A stretch of 64,000 nt of DNA, taken from NCBI RefSeq assembly GCF_051401765.1, contig NW_027480569.1, positions 434,001-498,000 of the forward strand, read 5' to 3'. The notes under the pieces were generated by a model, which worked only from the letters and a program-made list of their open reading frames with translations, made no database searches and was not told the origin of the DNA. Below, piece after piece: positions 11,195 to 23,109 of the stretch. How positions within the stretch are numbered: the stretch's first letter is position 1; each line of letters starts with the position of its first letter. The stretch is from Calliopsis andreniformis. Its lineage: Eukaryota; Arthropoda; Insecta; Hymenoptera; Andrenidae. The translations under genes and the position numbers were made by a program.

Positions 11195-14100
11195 GAGGAT
11201 TGAGGATTGAGGATTGGGTATTGAGGATTGAGTAATGAGGATTGAGGATTGAGTATTGAGGATTGAAGATTGAGGATAGAGGATTGAGTACTGAGGATGG
11301 AGGATGAGGGCTGAGGGTTGAAGATTGATGATTGAGAAATGAGGATTGAGGATTGAGGATTGAAATTGAGGATTGGGTATTGAGGATTGAAGAATGAGGA
11401 TTGAGGATTTAGGATTGAGGATTGAGGATTGAGGATTGAAGATTGAGGATTGGGAATTGAGGATTGAAGAATGAGGATTGAGGATTGAGGATTGGGGATT
11501 GAGGATTGAAGATTAGTGTTGAGGATTGAAGATTGAGGATTGAGGATTGAGGATTGAGGATTGAGGATTGAAGATTGGGTATTGAGGATTGAAGATTGAG
11601 GATTGAGTATTGATGATTGAATATTGAGGATTGAGGATTGAGGTTTGAGGATTGAGGACGAGGACTGACGGTAGAGGATTTAGGTTTGAGGATTGAGGAT
11701 TGAGGAACAAGGATTCAGGATGAGTGCTAAGGGTCGGGGATTGGGGTTCGACGACTGAGGACTGAGGATTGAGGATTGAGAATTGAGGATTGATGTTTGA
11801 GGATTGAAGATTGAGTATTGAGGATTGAAGATTGAGGATTGAGTATTGAGGATTGAGGATTCAGGTTTGAAGATTGAGGATTGAGGATTGAGGATTGAGG
11901 ATTGAGGATTGAGGATTGGGTGTTTAGTATTGAAGAATGAGGATTGAGGATTGAGGTTTGAGGATTGAGGATTGAAGATTGAGTATTGATGATTGAATAT
12001 TGAGGGTTGATGATTGAGGTTTGAGGATTGAGGATGAAGACTGAGGGTTGAGGATTGAGGTTTGAGGAACGAGGATCGAGGATTGAGGATTGAGGACTAA
12101 GGATTGACGATTGAGAATTGAAGATTGTGGATTGATGACTGAGGATTGACGACTGAGAATTGAGGATTGAGGATTGATGATTGAAGATTGAGTATTGAGG
12201 ATTGAATATTGAGGATTGAGGATTGAGGATTGAGGATTGAGGATTGAGGATTGAGGATTGAAGATTGAGTATTGAGTATTGAAGGTTGAGGATTGTGGAT
12301 TGAGGATTAAGAATTGTGGATTGAATATAGTAGATTGAGTATTGATGCCTGAGGATTGAGGATTGAGTATTGTGGATTGAGAATTGATGATTGAATATTG
12401 AGGATTGAGGATTGAGGATTGAGGATTGAGGATTGAGGATTGAGGATTGAAGATTGAGTATTGCTGATTGAATATTGAGGATTGGGGATTGAGGTTTGAG
12501 GATTGTGGACGAGGACTGACGGTAGAGGATTTAGGTTTGAGGATTGAGGATTGAGGACTGAGGATTGAGGATGCGTGCTAAGCGTCGGGGATTGAGATTC
12601 GACGACTGAGGACTGAGGATTGAGGATTGAGGTTTGAGGATTGAGGATGAAGACTGAGGGTTGAGGATTGAGGTTTGAGGAACGAGGATTGAGGATTGAG
12701 GATTGAGGGCTAAGGATTGACGATTGAGTATTGAAGATTGAGGATTGATGACTGAGGATTGACGACTGAGAATTGAGGATTGAGGATTGATGATTGAAGA
12801 TTGAGTATTGAGGATTGAATATTGCGGATTGAGGATTGAGGATTGAGGATTGAGGATTGAAGATTGAGTATTGAGGATTGAAGATTGAGGATTGAGTATT
12901 GAGGATTGAGGATTCAGGTTTGAAGATTGAGGATTGAGGATTGAGGACTGAGGATTGAGGATGCGTGCTAAGCGTCGGGGATTGAGATTCGACGACTGAG
13001 GACTGAGGATTGAGGATTGAGAATTGAGGATTGATATTTGAGTATTGAAGATTGAGGATTGGGTATTGAGGATTGAGGAATGAGGATTGAGGATTGAAGA
13101 ATGAGGATTGAGGAATTAGGATTGAGGATTGAGGATTGAGGATTGAAGATTGAGGATTGGGTATTGAGGATTGAAGAATGAGGATTGAGGATTGAGGATT
13201 GAGGATTGAGGATTGAAGATTGAGTGTTGAGGATTGAAAATTGAGGATTGAGGATTGACGGTTGAGGATTGAGGATTGAAGATTGAGTATTGAGGATTGA
13301 AGATGGAGGATTGAGTATTGAGGATTGAGGATTGAGGGTTGAAGATTGAGGATTGAGGATTGAGGATTGAGGATTGAGGATTGAGGATTGAGGATTGAGG
13401 ATTGAAGATTGAATATTTATGATTGAATATTGAGGACTGAGGATTGAGGGTTGTGGATTGAGGACGAGGACTGAGGGTTGAATATTGATGTTTTAGGTCT
13501 GAGGATTAAGGATTGAGGATTGAGAATTGAGGATTGAGGATTAAGGATTGAAGATTAAGGATTGGGTATTTAGGATTGAAGAGTGAGGATTGAGGATTGA
13601 GGTTTGAGGATTGGGGATTGAAGATTGAGTATTGATGATTGAATATTGAGGATTGAGGATTGAGGTTTGAGGATTGAGGATGAAGACTGAGGGTTGAGGA
13701 TTCAGGTTTGAGGAACGAGGATTGAGGATTGAGGATTGAGGACTAAGGATTGACGATTGAGTATTGAAGATTGAGGATTGATGACTGAGGATTGACGACT
13801 GAGAATTGAGGATTGAGGATTGATGATTGAAGATTGAGTATTGAGGATTGAATATTGCGGATTGAGGATTGAGGATTGAGGATTGAGGATTGAAGATTGA
13901 GTATTGAGGATTGAAGATTGAGGATTGAGTATTGAGGATTGAGGATTCAGCGTTGAAGATTGAGGATTGAGGATTGAGGATTGAGGATTGAGGATTGAGG
14001 ATTGGGTGTTTAGTATTGAAGAATGACGATTGAGGATTGAGGTTTGAGGATTGAGGATTGAAGATTGAGTATTGATGATTGAATATTGAGGGTTGAGGAT

Positions 14101-16060
14101 TGAGGTTTGAGGATTGAGGATGAAGACTGAGGGTTGAGGATTGAGGTTTGAGGAACGAGGATCGAGGATTGAGGATTGAGGACTAAGGATTGACGATTGA
14201 GTATTGAAGATTGTGGATTGATGACTGAGGATTGACGACTGAGAATTGAGGATTGAGGATTGATGATTGAGGATTGAGTATTGAGGATTGAATATTGAGG
14301 ATTGAGGATTGAGGATTGAGGATTGAGGATTGAGGATTGAGGATTGAAGATTGAATATTTATGATTGAATATTGAGGACTGAGGATTGAGGGTTGTGGAT
14401 TGAGGACGAGGACTGAGGGTTGAATATTGATGTTTGAGGTCTGAGGATTAAGGATTGAGGATTGAGAATTGAGGATTGAGGATTGAGGATTGAAGATTAA
14501 GGATTGGGTATTTAGGATTGAAGAATGTGGATTGAGGATTGAGGTTTGAGGATTGGGGATTGAAGATTGAGTATTGATGATTGAATATTGAGGATTGAGG
14601 ATTGAGGTTTGAGGATTGAGGATGAAGACTGAGGGTTGAGGATTGAGGTTTGAGGAACGATGATTGAGGATTGAGGATTGAGGACTAAGGATTGACGATT
14701 GAGTATTGAAGATTGAGGATTGATGACTGAGGATTGACGACTGAGAATTGAGGATTGAGGATTGATGATTGAAGATTGAGTATTGAGGATTGAATATTGC
14801 GGATTGAGGATTGAGGATTGAGGATTGAGGATTGAGGATTGAGGATTGAGGATTGAGGATTGAGGATTGAGGACTGAGGATTGAGTATTGAAGATTGAGT
14901 ATTGATGATTGAATATTGAGGATTGAGGATTGAGGATTGACGATTGAATATTGAGTATTGAGGATTGAAGATTGAAGATTGAGTATTGAGGATTGAGGAT
15001 TCAGGGTTGAAGATTGAGGATTGAGGATTGAGGATTGAGGATTGAGGATTGAGGATTGGGTGTTTAGTATTGAAGAATGAGGATTGAGGATTGAGGTTTG
15101 CGGATTGAGGATTGAAGATTGAGTATTGATGATTGAATATTGAGGGTTGAGGATTGAGGTTTGAGGATTGAGGATGAAGACTGAGGGTTGAGGATTGAGG
15201 TTTGAGGAACGAGGATCGAGGATTGAGGAATGAGGACTAAGGATTGACGATTGAGTATTGAAGATTGAGGATTGATGACTGAGGATTGACGACTGAGAAT
15301 TGAGGATTGAGGATTGATGATTGAAGATTGAGTATTGGGGATTGAATATTGAGGATTGAGGATTGAGGATTGAGGATTGAGAATTGAGGATTGAGGATTG
15401 AAGATTGAGTATTGAGTATTGAAGGTTGAGGATTGTGGATTGAGGATTAAGGGTTGTGGATTGAATATTGTAGATTGAGTATTGATGCCTGAGGATTGAG
15501 GATTGAGGATTGTGGATTGAATATTGTAGATTGAGTATTGATGCCTGAGGATTGAGGATTGAGGATTGAGGATTGAGGATTGAGGATTGAAGGTTGAGTA
15601 TTGAGGATTGAAGATTGAGTATTCAAGATTGAGTATTGATGATTGAATATTGAGGATTGAGGATTGAGGATTGAGGATTGAGGATTGAGGATTGGGTATT
15701 GAGGATTGAGTAATGAGGATTGAGGATTGAGGTTGAGTATTGGGGATTGCAGATTGAGTATTGGCGATTGAAGATTGAGGATTGAGGATTGAGGATTGAG
15801 GAATGCCGATCGAAGATTGAGTATTGAGGATTGAAGATTGAGGATAGAGGATTGAGTACTGAGGATGGAGGACGAGGGCTGAGGGTTGAAGATTGAGGAT
15901 TGAGAAATGAGGGTTGAGGATTGAGGATTGAAATTGAGGATTGGGTATTGAGGATTGACGAATGAGGATTGAGGAATTAGGATTGAGGATTGAGGATTGA
16001 GGATTGAAGATTGAGGATTGGGTATTGAGGATTGAAGAATGAGGATTGAGGATTGAGGAT
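11195..16060 (+). repeat. Large tandem satellite duplication C, copy 1 (4.9 kb)
   Basis: First member of a tandem pair with a constant shift of 4909 bases. Landmarks keep this shift exactly: AGTAATGAGG at 11231 and 16140, subtype-2 module at 11721 and 16630, subtype-1 modules at 12572/17481 and 12962/17871, GATTAAGGGTTG at 15445/20354. Where I compared the copies I found only three base differences: T at 13043 against G at 17952, C at 14874 against T at 19783, and C at 15959 against A at 20868. A shared oddity, CAGCGTTGAAG near 13950, is present in both. The near identity implies a very recent event or an assembly duplication. Confidence 0.92.
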
Positions 16061-16103
16061 TGTGGATTGAATATTGTAGATTGAGTATTGATGCCTGAGG
16101 ATT

Positions 16104-19100
16104 GAGGATTGAGGATTGAGGATTGGGTATTGAGGATTGAGTAATGAGGATTGAGGATTGAGTATTGAGGATTGAAGATTGAGGATAGAGGATTGAGTAC
16201 TGAGGATGGAGGATGAGGGCTGAGGGTTGAAGATTGATGATTGAGAAATGAGGATTGAGGATTGAGGATTGAAATTGAGGATTGGGTATTGAGGATTGAA
16301 GAATGAGGATTGAGGATTTAGGATTGAGGATTGAGGATTGAGGATTGAAGATTGAGGATTGGGAATTGAGGATTGAAGAATGAGGATTGAGGATTGAGGA
16401 TTGGGGATTGAGGATTGAAGATTAGTGTTGAGGATTGAAGATTGAGGATTGAGGATTGAGGATTGAGGATTGAGGATTGAAGATTGGGTATTGAGGATTG
16501 AAGATTGAGGATTGAGTATTGATGATTGAATATTGAGGATTGAGGATTGAGGTTTGAGGATTGAGGACGAGGACTGACGGTAGAGGATTTAGGTTTGAGG
16601 ATTGAGGATTGAGGAACAAGGATTCAGGATGAGTGCTAAGGGTCGGGGATTGGGGTTCGACGACTGAGGACTGAGGATTGAGGATTGAGAATTGAGGATT
16701 GATGTTTGAGGATTGAAGATTGAGTATTGAGGATTGAAGATTGAGGATTGAGTATTGAGGATTGAGGATTCAGGTTTGAAGATTGAGGATTGAGGATTGA
16801 GGATTGAGGATTGAGGATTGAGGATTGGGTGTTTAGTATTGAAGAATGAGGATTGAGGATTGAGGTTTGAGGATTGAGGATTGAAGATTGAGTATTGATG
16901 ATTGAATATTGAGGGTTGATGATTGAGGTTTGAGGATTGAGGATGAAGACTGAGGGTTGAGGATTGAGGTTTGAGGAACGAGGATCGAGGATTGAGGATT
17001 GAGGACTAAGGATTGACGATTGAGAATTGAAGATTGTGGATTGATGACTGAGGATTGACGACTGAGAATTGAGGATTGAGGATTGATGATTGAAGATTGA
17101 GTATTGAGGATTGAATATTGAGGATTGAGGATTGAGGATTGAGGATTGAGGATTGAGGATTGAGGATTGAAGATTGAGTATTGAGTATTGAAGGTTGAGG
17201 ATTGTGGATTGAGGATTAAGAATTGTGGATTGAATATAGTAGATTGAGTATTGATGCCTGAGGATTGAGGATTGAGTATTGTGGATTGAGAATTGATGAT
17301 TGAATATTGAGGATTGAGGATTGAGGATTGAGGATTGAGGATTGAGGATTGAGGATTGAAGATTGAGTATTGCTGATTGAATATTGAGGATTGGGGATTG
17401 AGGTTTGAGGATTGTGGACGAGGACTGACGGTAGAGGATTTAGGTTTGAGGATTGAGGATTGAGGACTGAGGATTGAGGATGCGTGCTAAGCGTCGGGGA
17501 TTGAGATTCGACGACTGAGGACTGAGGATTGAGGATTGAGGTTTGAGGATTGAGGATGAAGACTGAGGGTTGAGGATTGAGGTTTGAGGAACGAGGATTG
17601 AGGATTGAGGATTGAGGGCTAAGGATTGACGATTGAGTATTGAAGATTGAGGATTGATGACTGAGGATTGACGACTGAGAATTGAGGATTGAGGATTGAT
17701 GATTGAAGATTGAGTATTGAGGATTGAATATTGCGGATTGAGGATTGAGGATTGAGGATTGAGGATTGAAGATTGAGTATTGAGGATTGAAGATTGAGGA
17801 TTGAGTATTGAGGATTGAGGATTCAGGTTTGAAGATTGAGGATTGAGGATTGAGGACTGAGGATTGAGGATGCGTGCTAAGCGTCGGGGATTGAGATTCG
17901 ACGACTGAGGACTGAGGATTGAGGATTGAGAATTGAGGATTGATATTTGAGGATTGAAGATTGAGGATTGGGTATTGAGGATTGAGGAATGAGGATTGAG
18001 GATTGAAGAATGAGGATTGAGGAATTAGGATTGAGGATTGAGGATTGAGGATTGAAGATTGAGGATTGGGTATTGAGGATTGAAGAATGAGGATTGAGGA
18101 TTGAGGATTGAGGATTGAGGATTGAAGATTGAGTGTTGAGGATTGAAAATTGAGGATTGAGGATTGACGGTTGAGGATTGAGGATTGAAGATTGAGTATT
18201 GAGGATTGAAGATGGAGGATTGAGTATTGAGGATTGAGGATTGAGGGTTGAAGATTGAGGATTGAGGATTGAGGATTGAGGATTGAGGATTGAGGATTGA
18301 GGATTGAGGATTGAAGATTGAATATTTATGATTGAATATTGAGGACTGAGGATTGAGGGTTGTGGATTGAGGACGAGGACTGAGGGTTGAATATTGATGT
18401 TTTAGGTCTGAGGATTAAGGATTGAGGATTGAGAATTGAGGATTGAGGATTAAGGATTGAAGATTAAGGATTGGGTATTTAGGATTGAAGAGTGAGGATT
18501 GAGGATTGAGGTTTGAGGATTGGGGATTGAAGATTGAGTATTGATGATTGAATATTGAGGATTGAGGATTGAGGTTTGAGGATTGAGGATGAAGACTGAG
18601 GGTTGAGGATTCAGGTTTGAGGAACGAGGATTGAGGATTGAGGATTGAGGACTAAGGATTGACGATTGAGTATTGAAGATTGAGGATTGATGACTGAGGA
18701 TTGACGACTGAGAATTGAGGATTGAGGATTGATGATTGAAGATTGAGTATTGAGGATTGAATATTGCGGATTGAGGATTGAGGATTGAGGATTGAGGATT
18801 GAAGATTGAGTATTGAGGATTGAAGATTGAGGATTGAGTATTGAGGATTGAGGATTCAGCGTTGAAGATTGAGGATTGAGGATTGAGGATTGAGGATTGA
18901 GGATTGAGGATTGGGTGTTTAGTATTGAAGAATGACGATTGAGGATTGAGGTTTGAGGATTGAGGATTGAAGATTGAGTATTGATGATTGAATATTGAGG
19001 GTTGAGGATTGAGGTTTGAGGATTGAGGATGAAGACTGAGGGTTGAGGATTGAGGTTTGAGGAACGAGGATCGAGGATTGAGGATTGAGGACTAAGGATT

Positions 19101-20970
19101 GACGATTGAGTATTGAAGATTGTGGATTGATGACTGAGGATTGACGACTGAGAATTGAGGATTGAGGATTGATGATTGAGGATTGAGTATTGAGGATTGA
19201 ATATTGAGGATTGAGGATTGAGGATTGAGGATTGAGGATTGAGGATTGAGGATTGAAGATTGAATATTTATGATTGAATATTGAGGACTGAGGATTGAGG
19301 GTTGTGGATTGAGGACGAGGACTGAGGGTTGAATATTGATGTTTGAGGTCTGAGGATTAAGGATTGAGGATTGAGAATTGAGGATTGAGGATTGAGGATT
19401 GAAGATTAAGGATTGGGTATTTAGGATTGAAGAATGTGGATTGAGGATTGAGGTTTGAGGATTGGGGATTGAAGATTGAGTATTGATGATTGAATATTGA
19501 GGATTGAGGATTGAGGTTTGAGGATTGAGGATGAAGACTGAGGGTTGAGGATTGAGGTTTGAGGAACGATGATTGAGGATTGAGGATTGAGGACTAAGGA
19601 TTGACGATTGAGTATTGAAGATTGAGGATTGATGACTGAGGATTGACGACTGAGAATTGAGGATTGAGGATTGATGATTGAAGATTGAGTATTGAGGATT
19701 GAATATTGCGGATTGAGGATTGAGGATTGAGGATTGAGGATTGAGGATTGAGGATTGAGGATTGAGGATTGAGGATTGAGGATTGAGGATTGAGTATTGA
19801 AGATTGAGTATTGATGATTGAATATTGAGGATTGAGGATTGAGGATTGACGATTGAATATTGAGTATTGAGGATTGAAGATTGAAGATTGAGTATTGAGG
19901 ATTGAGGATTCAGGGTTGAAGATTGAGGATTGAGGATTGAGGATTGAGGATTGAGGATTGAGGATTGGGTGTTTAGTATTGAAGAATGAGGATTGAGGAT
20001 TGAGGTTTGCGGATTGAGGATTGAAGATTGAGTATTGATGATTGAATATTGAGGGTTGAGGATTGAGGTTTGAGGATTGAGGATGAAGACTGAGGGTTGA
20101 GGATTGAGGTTTGAGGAACGAGGATCGAGGATTGAGGAATGAGGACTAAGGATTGACGATTGAGTATTGAAGATTGAGGATTGATGACTGAGGATTGACG
20201 ACTGAGAATTGAGGATTGAGGATTGATGATTGAAGATTGAGTATTGGGGATTGAATATTGAGGATTGAGGATTGAGGATTGAGGATTGAGAATTGAGGAT
20301 TGAGGATTGAAGATTGAGTATTGAGTATTGAAGGTTGAGGATTGTGGATTGAGGATTAAGGGTTGTGGATTGAATATTGTAGATTGAGTATTGATGCCTG
20401 AGGATTGAGGATTGAGGATTGTGGATTGAATATTGTAGATTGAGTATTGATGCCTGAGGATTGAGGATTGAGGATTGAGGATTGAGGATTGAGGATTGAA
20501 GGTTGAGTATTGAGGATTGAAGATTGAGTATTCAAGATTGAGTATTGATGATTGAATATTGAGGATTGAGGATTGAGGATTGAGGATTGAGGATTGAGGA
20601 TTGGGTATTGAGGATTGAGTAATGAGGATTGAGGATTGAGGTTGAGTATTGGGGATTGCAGATTGAGTATTGGCGATTGAAGATTGAGGATTGAGGATTG
20701 AGGATTGAGGAATGCCGATCGAAGATTGAGTATTGAGGATTGAAGATTGAGGATAGAGGATTGAGTACTGAGGATGGAGGACGAGGGCTGAGGGTTGAAG
20801 ATTGAGGATTGAGAAATGAGGGTTGAGGATTGAGGATTGAAATTGAGGATTGGGTATTGAGGATTGAAGAATGAGGATTGAGGAATTAGGATTGAGGATT
20901 GAGGATTGAGGATTGAAGATTGAGGATTGGGTATTGAGGATTGAAGAATGAGGATTGAGGATTGAGGATT
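16104..20970 (+). repeat. Large tandem satellite duplication C, copy 2 (4.9 kb)
   Basis: Second member of the 4909-base pair. The short junction 16061-16103, containing GTGGATTGAATATTGTAG and GATGCCTG, is the only sequence between the copies that does not align. After 20970 the copies separate: this one continues into TGGGGATTGAGG and ATTAGTGTT, copy 1 into the junction. The period is 701 units plus two bases, so the heptad phase shifts across the pair. Satellite only, no gene. Confidence 0.92.
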
Positions 20971-21441
20971 GGGGATTGAGGATTGAAGATTAGTGTTGAG
21001 GATTGAAGATTGAGGATTGAGGTTTGAGGATTGAGGATTGAGGATTGAAGATTGAGTATTGAGTATTGAAGGTTGAGGATTGTGGATTGAGGATTAAGGG
21101 TTGTGGATTGAATATTGTAGATTGAGTATTGATGCCTGAGGATTGAGGATTGAGGATTGTGGATTGAATATTGTAGATTGAGTATTGATGCCTGAGGATT
21201 GAGGATTGAGGATTGAGGATTGAGGATTGAGGATTGAAGGTTGAGTATTGAGGATTGAAGATTGAGTATTCAAGATTGAGTATTGATGATTGAATATTGA
21301 GGATTGAGGATTGAGGATTGGGTATTGAGGATTGAAGAATGAGGATTGAGGATTGAGGATTGGGGATTGAGGATTGAAGATTAGTGTTGAGGATTGAAGA
21401 ATGAGGATTGAGGATTGAGGATTGGGGATTGATGATTGAAG
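20971..21441 (+). repeat. Satellite junction with 738-base and 62-base re-duplications
   Basis: The interval 21030-21320 repeats about 20290-20580 at a shift of 738 bases (GATTAAGGGTTG at 20354 and 21092; GATGCCTGAG at 20393 and 21131). It is followed by a short tandem duplication of 62 bases, about 21318-21379 and 21380-21441: ATTAGTGTT occurs at 21380 and again at 21442, each preceded by the same GAAGAATGAGG to TGGGGATTG order with one base change (GAGGATTGAAG against GATGATTGAAG). This looks like a breakpoint-rich join between blocks C and B. Confidence 0.8.
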
Positions 21442-23109
21442 ATTAGTGTTGAGGATTGAAGATTGAGGATTGAGGTTTGAGGATTGAGGATTGAGGATTG
21501 AAGATTGGGTATTGAGGATTGAAGATTGAGGATTGAGTATTGAGGATTGAGGATTCAGGGTTGAAAATTGAGGATTGAGGATCGAGGATTGAGGATTGAG
21601 GATTGAGGATTGAAGATTGAATAATGATGATTGAATATTGAGGACTGAGGATTGAGGGTTGTGGATTGAGGACGAGGGCTGAGGGTTGAATATTGATGTT
21701 TGAGGTCTGAGTATTAAGGATTGAGGATTGAGAATTGAGGATTGAGGATTGAGGATTGAAGATTGAGGATTGGGTATTTAGGATTGAAGAATGAGGATTG
21801 AGGATTGAGGTTTGAGGATTGAGGATTGATGATTGAGTATTGTCGATTGAATATTGAGGATTGAGGATTGAGGTTTGAGGATTGAGGACGAGGACTGACG
21901 GTTGAGGATTGAGGTTAGAGGATTGAGGATTGGGGATTGAGGACTGAGGATTGAGGATTGAGGATTGAGGATTGAGCATTGAGGATAGAAGATTGATGAC
22001 TGGGGATTGAGGATTGAATATTGAGGATTAACGATTGAAGATTGGGGATTGAGGATCTAGGATCGGAGATTGATTATTGAGGATTGAAGATTGAGGATTG
22101 ACGATTGAGGATTGAGAATTGAGAATTGAGGATGAGGACTGAGGGTTGAGGATTGAGGTTTGAGGAATGAGGATTGATGGTTGAGGATTGAGGATTGAGG
22201 ATTGAGGATTGAGGATTGAGGATTGAGTATTGAAGATTGAGTATTGATACCTGAGGATTGAGGATTGAGGATTGAGGATTGAGGATTGAGGATTGAGGAT
22301 TGAAGATTGAGTATTGGGGATTGAAGATTGAGGATTGAGGATTGAGGATTGAGGATGGAGAATGAGGACTGACGGTTGAGGATTGAGGTTTGAGGATTGA
22401 AGATTGAGGACTGAGGACTGAGGATTGAGGATTGAGGATTGAGCATTGAGGATTGAAGATTGAGTACTCGGGATTCGGGATTGCAGATTGAGGACTAAGG
22501 ATTGAAGATTGAGTATTGAGGATTGAAGATAGAGGATTGAGTATTGAGGATTGAGGATTCAGGGTTGAAAATTGAGGATTGAGGATTGAGGATTGAGGAT
22601 TGAGGTTTGAGGATTGAGGATTGAAGATTGAGTATTGATGATTGAATATTGAGGATTGATGATTGAGGTTTGAGGATTGAGGACGAGGACTGACGGTTGA
22701 GGATTGAGGTTTGAGGATTAAGGATTGGGGATTGAGGACTGAGGATTGAGGATTGAGGATTGAGCATTGAGGATTGAAGATTGATGACTGGGGATTGAGG
22801 ATTGAAGATTGAGGATTAACGATTGAAGGTTGGGGATTGAGGACCTAGGATCGGAGATTGATTATTGAGGATTGAAGATTGAGGATTGAGGATTGAGGAT
22901 TGAGAATTGAGAATTGAGGATGAGGACTGAGGGTTGCGGATTGAGGTTTGAGGAATGAGGATTGATGGTTGAGGATTGAGGATTGAGGATTGAGGATTGA
23001 GGATTGAAGATTGAGGATAGAGGATTGAGTACTGAGGATGGAGGATGAGGGCTGAGGGTTGAGGATTGAGGATTGAGAAATGAGGATTGAGGATTGAGGA
23101 TTGAAATTG
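21442..23109 (+). repeat. Satellite block B, copy 2
   Basis: Copy of 5370-7000. It keeps the order GTCGATTGAATATTG, GATCTAGGATCGGAG, GAGTACT-GGGATTCGGG, GACCTAGGATCGGAG. Differences include a 42-base (six-unit) insertion near 21490, GAATAATGATG near 21630 for GAATATTGATG, and GTACTCGGG near 22465 for GTACTGGGG. The pair lies about 16.1 kb apart and is not tandem, so it records transfer or rearrangement over a long distance within the array. Satellite only. Confidence 0.85.

Noticed and set aside
16061..16103. The short junction between the 4.9 kb copies as an inserted element
   Set aside because: Its words (GTGGATTGAATATTGTAG, GATGCCTGAGG) are common satellite variants found elsewhere, with no terminal repeats or target-site duplication. 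It is better explained as remaining satellite at an exchange point.
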